Positions 58,021 to 64,000 of a stretch of 64,000 nt of DNA are shown here, in pieces. The DNA lies in assembly GCA_014155875.1 (NCBI GenBank), contig JACEFZ010024504.1:372001-436000 (forward strand). Direction: 5' to 3'. Within the stretch, counting starts at the first letter, position 1. Each line of letters begins with the position of its first letter. Below the pieces are notes generated by a model. It made no database searches. It had not been told where the DNA came from and saw only the letters and a list, made by a program, of their open reading frames with translations. The position numbers were made by a program, and so were the translations under genes. This stretch comes from Cepaea nemoralis. Its lineage: Eukaryota; Mollusca; Gastropoda; Stylommatophora; Helicidae.

Positions 58021-58690
58021 CTCATGGGACATCTCTCACAGACATTGTTCCTATCATGTATAAATGACATGACAGAAGATTCTCCAACCACAGTACACAC
58101 CTCTTTGCAGATGACCTAACCTTATGGGCTTCTGAATATTATATCAGTAGCATAAACAAGTTGTTTCAAGCCTTTCAGTGCTAGAAGACTGGGCAACAGC
58201 ACAGCCACTGCAGGTAAGTGAGGTGAAGACAACAAGCATTGTGTTGTTCAAATAAGCCCTTTTAAATACAGCATTTCAAGCTGCTAAATAGAGGAAATAC
58301 TGCGACAGGACAAAAATCCAAACTAAATGTCACTTCTGATAGTCAGAAGACACAGGTTAAAACAAATCAATCAAAAGCTAAGCAAAGAATAGCAATAATA
58401 AAAAATCTTACTAGTACAACATGAAGAGCAGATGAGAATATTTTCATGAAGTAATATATTGGATCATCCAAGTTGTCATTAAATATAGTATAGCAGTTTG
58501 GGCAACAACAGCTAATTCATCTTGGAAAACCAAAAAACAAATCAAGCCCACAATCAAGGAGTGTGAATCATAACTGAAGGTACAAAGATGACACCCATTA
58601 ATGAATGAACTAGACAAGATCACATATCCACAACCAATGGAGAACACATATAATCATGCAGACACCAGAAAATGTATGAAGAAAAAAGAA
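58021..58690 (+). pseudogene. I-superclade LINE RT fragment, decayed
   Basis: Frame-corrected motifs FLSCINDMTEDSPTTVHT, LQMT (of FADDLT), RARIAIIKNLTSTTWRAD-type and VIKYSIAVWATT-type correspond to 23520-24110. A 5' LTR begins 86 bp after it. Confidence 0.7.
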
Positions 58691-58776
58691 ATAACACTGA
58701 ATGTAGTTCCTCATGATAACAGCACTCTTTCCTGATTCAGCCTGAATGCTACCAGCATGCATATACAAATACACAT

Positions 58777-59387
58777 TGTCAAGGTCTCACATCCGAGGTT
58801 GCGACGCGTTGTCTGTACCAACGCCAGACAACATAACAACACGCAACCCTGAGTGATGTTAAACACTGCAGAGAGAATGCGGCGTCTTCGACGACGCCCG
58901 TATAAGCAGCCAGGCACGGCAATTGAGCGAAGCTTAAACGACCGCTGGTCAGCAGTACACCCCGTGAACCTTGCAGGGGTCACACCAGCTGACGTGAGCG
59001 TGTAGCGTGTAGAACGCCAGGACTGGCAGACGGGTTTAGGTGTTTGAATGGACAGGTCGCATGGGTATGCGAGGAGTGTTTGAATCTGCATTGAGAGCTA
59101 GCCTGTACGACAGTGGGAGACTGGTTCGAACGCTTGAATAGTTTGACTTGTAAGTGAGATGTTTATTGCTTGCATGTATTATTATGTATTGTAGTGATAT
59201 TGTTCATGCCGTAATGATTGCTATGGATTGTCATTGCGCGATGTTTGTGCGATAATAAATGCAGCGCGTAAATAAAGCTTGTGAATAATACTTTCGGATA
59301 TTCACTTCGTGTGATTTGATAGTTTGATATTGCTTCACACTTGCCAGAAAACGAGCTACTTATCTTGCTCTACGCAAGACTCTGACA
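58777..59387 (+). repeat. 5' LTR of the second LTR retrotransposon
   Basis: It starts TGTCAAGGTC and ends GACTCTGACA, giving a TGTCA/TGACA inverted pair; 611 bp. The border is set by the primer binding site 10 nt downstream and by the inverted termini. AATAAA-type signals (ATAATAAATG and AATAAAGC) lie at about 59251-59280. The 3' LTR is outside the window, so the length is not confirmed by a second copy. Confidence 0.7.
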
Positions 59388-59397
59388 AGTGCGAACG

Positions 59398-59424
59398 TGG
59401 TGGCTTTCGTCCGGGTTTTGAACC
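59398..59424 (+). promoter_or_regulatory. tRNA-type primer binding site
   Basis: TGGTGGCTTTCGTCCGGG followed by TTTTGAACC. This is a full complement of a tRNA 3' end: CCA, discriminator, seven acceptor bases, T stem and T loop (GGTTCAAAACCC in the tRNA sense). The match runs 27 nt, beyond the usual 18. Confidence 0.8.
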
Positions 59425-60067
59425 AAATGCGAACTTGTAAATTTTTTTGTCCGAGTTTGAAGCGAATGTGAACATGCCGATAGAAGTGCGCAAGTCATAG
59501 ATTAAGGTAAAGTAACGATTAAATAGAGTTGATTTAATTAAATTATAAGTGTGAAGATATTATTTGAAGCCAACCGAGGCGTCTTCAGACTTATCGCTAA
59601 ATTCAACCAATTTTGTACCTAAAATCCAAAATGGCGGCCGTGCCCTTGAATGTCATTGAGTAGGGTTAGTGTGAGCGTGAAAGTTGTTGATTGTGGTAAC
59701 GACTAACAATAATACTTGACAGCATACAAACCTTTACAGACTTCAGTGACATTACACACACCATACATTTACAAACGTTCTAATTTCGTTTAGTTTAAAA
59801 AGTACAGGGTTTTTGTGTCAACTTTACCTGAGTCTGGTGAACTTCAAAAAATTTTTGTGCGTCAACCCGAAAGACGTTCCAGTGTGATTTCGAGCACCAC
59901 TGAACAGCACATTGCCCAAGGATTACTTGAGTATAAAATTTTTTTTCATTCCTCTTTATACTTTCGTTAGTCTGGCTTTAGACATCAACTGTGCTAGAAA
60001 TATTTGTAACTTACTAACATCATAAGTAATTTTGTTTATATTTATTCCATCATACCTATTGTTCATC
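59425..60067. other. Leader of the second LTR element
   Basis: About 640 bp between primer binding site and gag start. No open frame of note. Confidence 0.6.
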
Positions 60068-63000
60068 ATGTCTTCTTTAAACGATTTCATTGAAATGGGT
60101 TTAAAAATGAATATGTCTGGTGAGGGATTGAGAACATGGAGTGAAAGTAAATATGCAGAATATCTTGTGAAACAAGAGCAGATTATTGAGCGGAATGAGA
60201 GAGCGGCCAAAAGCACAATCAGAAGCTGCTCTAAAGGAATCAGAAGCTGCTTTAAAGCTTCAACAAGCACAATCAGAAGCTGCTCTAAAGCTTCAACAAG
60301 CACAATCAGAAGCTGCTCTGAAATGTAAAGAGGCAGACTCAGAAGCTGCTTTAAAGCTTCAACAAGCACAATCAGAAGCTGCAGTGAAGCAAGCTGAGAT
60401 CTTAGCCCAAAGTAAGAAAGAAGAGCAAGAAACACAAATGAAAATTGAACAACTTAAAGCTGAATCTTCTAAAGATAAAGTTAATAGAGAAACAGACAAA
60501 GATCAACCTCATAAGAAGTACCAAGGTCTGATCAGAAGTTACAACACAGGTGATTGCATAGCAGCATTCACCCAAAATTTTGAATTTGTTATGGATCATT
60601 ACAAAATTCCAAAACCTGAATGGGGGATAGTATATGTAAGAAGTCTTTCTGGGGAACCTCTTAAAGTCATAGAGTCGATCCCAAACGACCTGAAAGAAGA
60701 TTATCTTTACATTAAAGCAAAAATTATGTCACATTTTTTGCTAGATGAATCAGGTTATAGAGAACAGTTTAGGAAGTTGTCTCCTAAGCCAACACACACG
60801 TTCTCTGATTACATCTCAGAAATTCAAAATATTTTTTCTAAATGGCTGTCAGCAGCCAAAGTAAATGGAATTTATGACAAATTAGTTGATCTTATGTTGA
60901 GAGATAAGATTATCGCATCTCTCCCACCCCCCTTTTCTAAATTTTTGTTGGAATGTCAGTGTGAAAGTGTTCAACAGATTGAAAGTCGTGGCTCTGGTTA
61001 TTTTGCAGCCAATAAGCATTGTTTCTCTAGTAGTCTGACCAGCACAGTCTTTGTAGCAGCAGCTACATATGGCAAATATCAGGCAGGGTCAAATACCAAA
61101 CAAAGACCTTATAAACAAGCTGCAGAGAAATTGTATCAGTGCAAATATTGCGAGTATAAACACAATGAGAATGATATGTGCGACCAACACCCTGGGTACA
61201 TTACGTACTTGCAGAATTACATTTCTAAGCTAGATAAAGAAAGGAAGAACTACAGAAAAGTTACCAAATGTTATCTTTGTAAAGCTTATGGTCACTGGCG
61301 TAAAGATTGTAAAGGCAAGTCAATGACCAAAAAGGCTAATGCAGCCATGTTTGACAGTTCTTCGTCAGAAGATGAAAGTGTACAAGATCACCCAGTAAAC
61401 TCAGCACATTCCATTGAGGTGTTCCATCAGCAAAAATGTACCATTTGTGATCAATTTCATGAGGATGGCGTGTTAACATGCGGCCATTCTATACCTGTTA
61501 CCAGTGAGGAGGCCAATTCTGTAGTAAATTCCAAAGGTAAACTAAACATCCACCAGGGGTATGTTAATGGTAGAGCTGCCACAGTTTTACGTGATAGCGG
61601 GAGTACTCTCATTGGTGTAAAGAGAGATTATATTTTACCATCACAATATAGTGGTAAATATGTCACATGCAGGACATTCTCAGGGAACATAGAGAAATAT
61701 CCACTTGCATGGGCGTATATAACTACACCATTCCTTACAGGAAAGGTTAAATGCGCAGCATTAACCAATCCTTGCTGCGATATTATCATTGGAAACCTTC
61801 CTGAAGTGAATGACATACCACATGACAGCAGTACATCAACTGTCAGTTGTAATATTGATACTACCATTTCACCTTCATCACCAATCACCATTCATGATGT
61901 ATTACCACCTGTAAATGAATGTACAAATACCAACCTGGCTACGCCAGAACATACATGTAATTGTGTGAATGTAACATCAATGTGTGATGAGAATGATCGT
62001 TGTAATGTAGTAAATGCAGTAACTAGATCTACTGCACAGATGCAAGATCAAATCGATCAAACAGAGGCTTTACAACGAGTAAGTCCAGTTGTAACATCTC
62101 CTGAGACAACTAGGGAGACGTTTATAACATCTCAAAAAGCCGATCGATCTCTGCAAAAGTATTTTAAACTTGTAGGCCAAAAGCCAAGAGTAGCAAAGAA
62201 TGCTCAATGGTACTTTGCTCTGAAGAACGGAATTCTAACACTGTACTACACCAAAGGTTCCAGCACTATAGAACAAACAGTGCTACCGTTAGAAAACCGC
62301 AAGCAAGCATTGAATCTAGCTCATGACATACCCTTTGCAGGACACATGGCGTATGCTAAAACTAGAGCAAGGTTACTTACTCAATTTTATTGGCCAAAGT
62401 TTTGCAACGATACCAAGCAGTATTGCAGATCGTGTGACATCTGTCAAAAGCTTGTCAAAAAGGGTAAACACCCACAAGCTGAATTGCAAGTTACTGATTT
62501 GGCTAGTAGACCGTTTGAAAAGATCTCGGTCGATATAGTTGGTCCTCTGAACCATATAACATCTAAAGGTAATAGGTACATTGTAACACTCATTGATCTA
62601 TGTACTCGTTGGCCAGAAGCTATTCCAATGAAGAACATAACTTCCAAAGACATCATGGAAGTGTTCCTTCATATTTTTGCGAGGGTAGGATTCCCTGATA
62701 CCATCCTTTCAGATCGGGGTAGCCAGTTTATTTCCTCAGCTACACAAGCCTTTACCAAAATGTTGGGTGTTAAACAATGCTTCAACAGTCCATACCACCC
62801 ACATTCGACCGGTATAGTGGAAAAAATTAATGGCGATATGAAACATATGCTCTCTAAGGTAACCCAAGAACATCCTGAAGATTGGGATACTTATCTGCCT
62901 GCAATTTTGTTTGCATATAGGGAAGTGCCCCATTCCAGCACTGGGTTCTCACCATTCGAAATGTTATATGGTGCACAACCACGCGGCCCATTATCTCTGT

Positions 63001-64000
63001 ATGAATCTATGTTGACTGAAAGTACAACTTTGTCTATACCCATTTCACCATATGAACATGTAACATCATTGCGTGATAGAATTATGAAATCATGTATGTT
63101 AGCTAAAAAAGCTCTCCAAAAATCAGGAGCTATTTACCGACAATATGCTAACAGAGGAAATAGAACTATTACACTGACGCCAGGACAGGACGTTCTTCTT
63201 CTTTTGCCAAGTGATAGACATCTCCTAACTGACTCATGGCAAGGACCGTTCAAAGTACTACGACAAATTTCGACGGTAGATTACGAAATTGCAGTTAGGG
63301 ACAAACATAAAATTTTCCACATTAACATGCTCAAACCATATCACCACAGGCAAGACGAACAAGTAGAGACTGCAGCAAGAACCTCCATAGTGGACCAGAC
63401 GGACGACAACGACACTGACGAGATACCGACACCAGTTCTTGACACAACGACCAACTTACAGGACATTAAGGTAAATCCTAAACTGACGCAGACACAGACT
63501 GACAGTTGCAGACAACTGATACAAGAATACAGGACAATCTTTTCTGACAGCCCAGAACAGACAGATTTAGTACAACACCAAATCATCTTAACATCTGACA
63601 TTCCTATTAAGTGTAGACCATATTCCATCCCTATACACTATAAAGAAAAACTTCATCAAGAAATCATTGATTTAGAAGCAAATCATATCATTCGACGTTC
63701 ACAATCTCATTTCTGTTCACCAATAGTTTTAGTACGCAAAAAGGACAACACTATTAGACTTTGTGTGGACTATCGTAAGCTCAACAGCATAACACAGTTG
63801 GATTTAGAACCAATGAGCAACTGTGAAGACATCTTGACTGAACTATCTGACTCACGTTATTTTACTAAACTTGACATGACAAAAGGCTACTGGCAGATAG
63901 CTGTACATCCCGATAGTATACATCTGACTGCATTTGCCACACCGTGGGGTTTATACGAATGGTGTAAACTACCTTTCGGATTAGTCAATGCACCAGCTAC
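60068..64000 (+). CDS. gag-pol of a Gmr1-like Ty3/gypsy element (protease-integrase-RT order), runs off the window
   Basis: The ATG at 60068 begins MSSLNDFIEMGLKMNMSGEG. A +1 shift at the AAAA run 60209-60212 leads into one frame that I read without a stop to 64000 (over 1,260 codons). Order: coiled coil of 11-residue AQSEAALKLQQ repeats (60213-60410), capsid-like region (60520-61000), zinc knuckle CX2CX4HX4C (61269-61310), extra CX2CX10CGH motif (61437-61487), and protease with catalytic Asp at 61593. The integrase has HHCC (His 62322 and 62343, Cys 62433 and 62442) and a DDE core (62532, 62712, 62820; 35 residues between the last two). GPY/F-like tail (about 63180-63350) is followed by RT from about 63555 (VRKKDNTIRLCVDYRKLN, LDMTKGYWQIAV, LPFGL). 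Integrase before RT is the reverse of normal Ty3/gypsy order. Apart from the single shift the copy looks intact. Confidence 0.9.

Overview
This window is animal nuclear DNA. It is intron-rich, roughly 60-65% A+T by eye, and packed with retrotransposon and DNA-transposon debris, with no operons and no bacterial signals. The one host gene I can establish lies on the minus strand and is a BRD8-like bromodomain gene (a NuA4/TIP60 acetyltransferase-complex subunit). Six exons are spread over about 48 kb (56411 down to 7926), with a possible seventh at 46899-46951. Four exons (C to F) join in phase to encode a lead-in segment and most of the bromodomain. The 5' exons (SANT-like N-terminus) and the 3' end were not found and probably lie outside. 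The very long introns, many RTE-type and RNase H-bearing LINEs, tRNA-derived SINEs and a 38-bp minisatellite suggest a lophotrochozoan such as a cephalopod mollusc. That assignment is inference and of low confidence.

Layout. 1-904: C-terminal reverse transcriptase/RNase H of a Ty3/gypsy-type element. 2.6-7.7 kb: LINE remains. 7.9-8.1 kb: the last BRD8 exon seen. The next intron (8.1-32.8 kb, 24.7 kb) holds a Tc1/mariner relic, a complete LTR element with a 5-bp target duplication (9836-16435), an RTE fragment, a nearly full-length RNase H-bearing LINE (21.15-25.96 kb) split by a TTAA MITE, several blocks of one repeated unit, and a SINE. 32.8-40.3 kb: three BRD8 exons separated by a second MITE copy, LINE scraps, a 352-bp foldback element and a LINE fragment with a triplicated 114-bp segment. 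40.5-49 kb: RTE relics, a 38-bp minisatellite of about 43 copies (44033-45668) and a mariner whose end lies about 20 bp from a BRD8 splice donor. 49.2-58.7 kb: a Tigger/pogo relic, SINEs, nested LINEs and the first BRD8 exon seen. 58.78 kb to the end: the 5' LTR, primer binding site and continuous gag-pol reading frame of a second LTR element.

Most notable result: the element at 58.78-64.0 kb encodes its integrase upstream of its reverse transcriptase within one open frame, although its sequences look Ty3/gypsy. This copia-like order is known from the Gmr1 group. The element at 9.8-16.4 kb (gag, protease, then integrase zinc domain) and the fragment at 1-904 (pol ending at RNase H) fit the same plan. 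Both longer elements also share an extra Cys/His motif between the nucleocapsid zinc knuckle and the protease.

Limits: all homology calls come from recognised motifs, without database searching; boundaries of degraded repeats are approximate.
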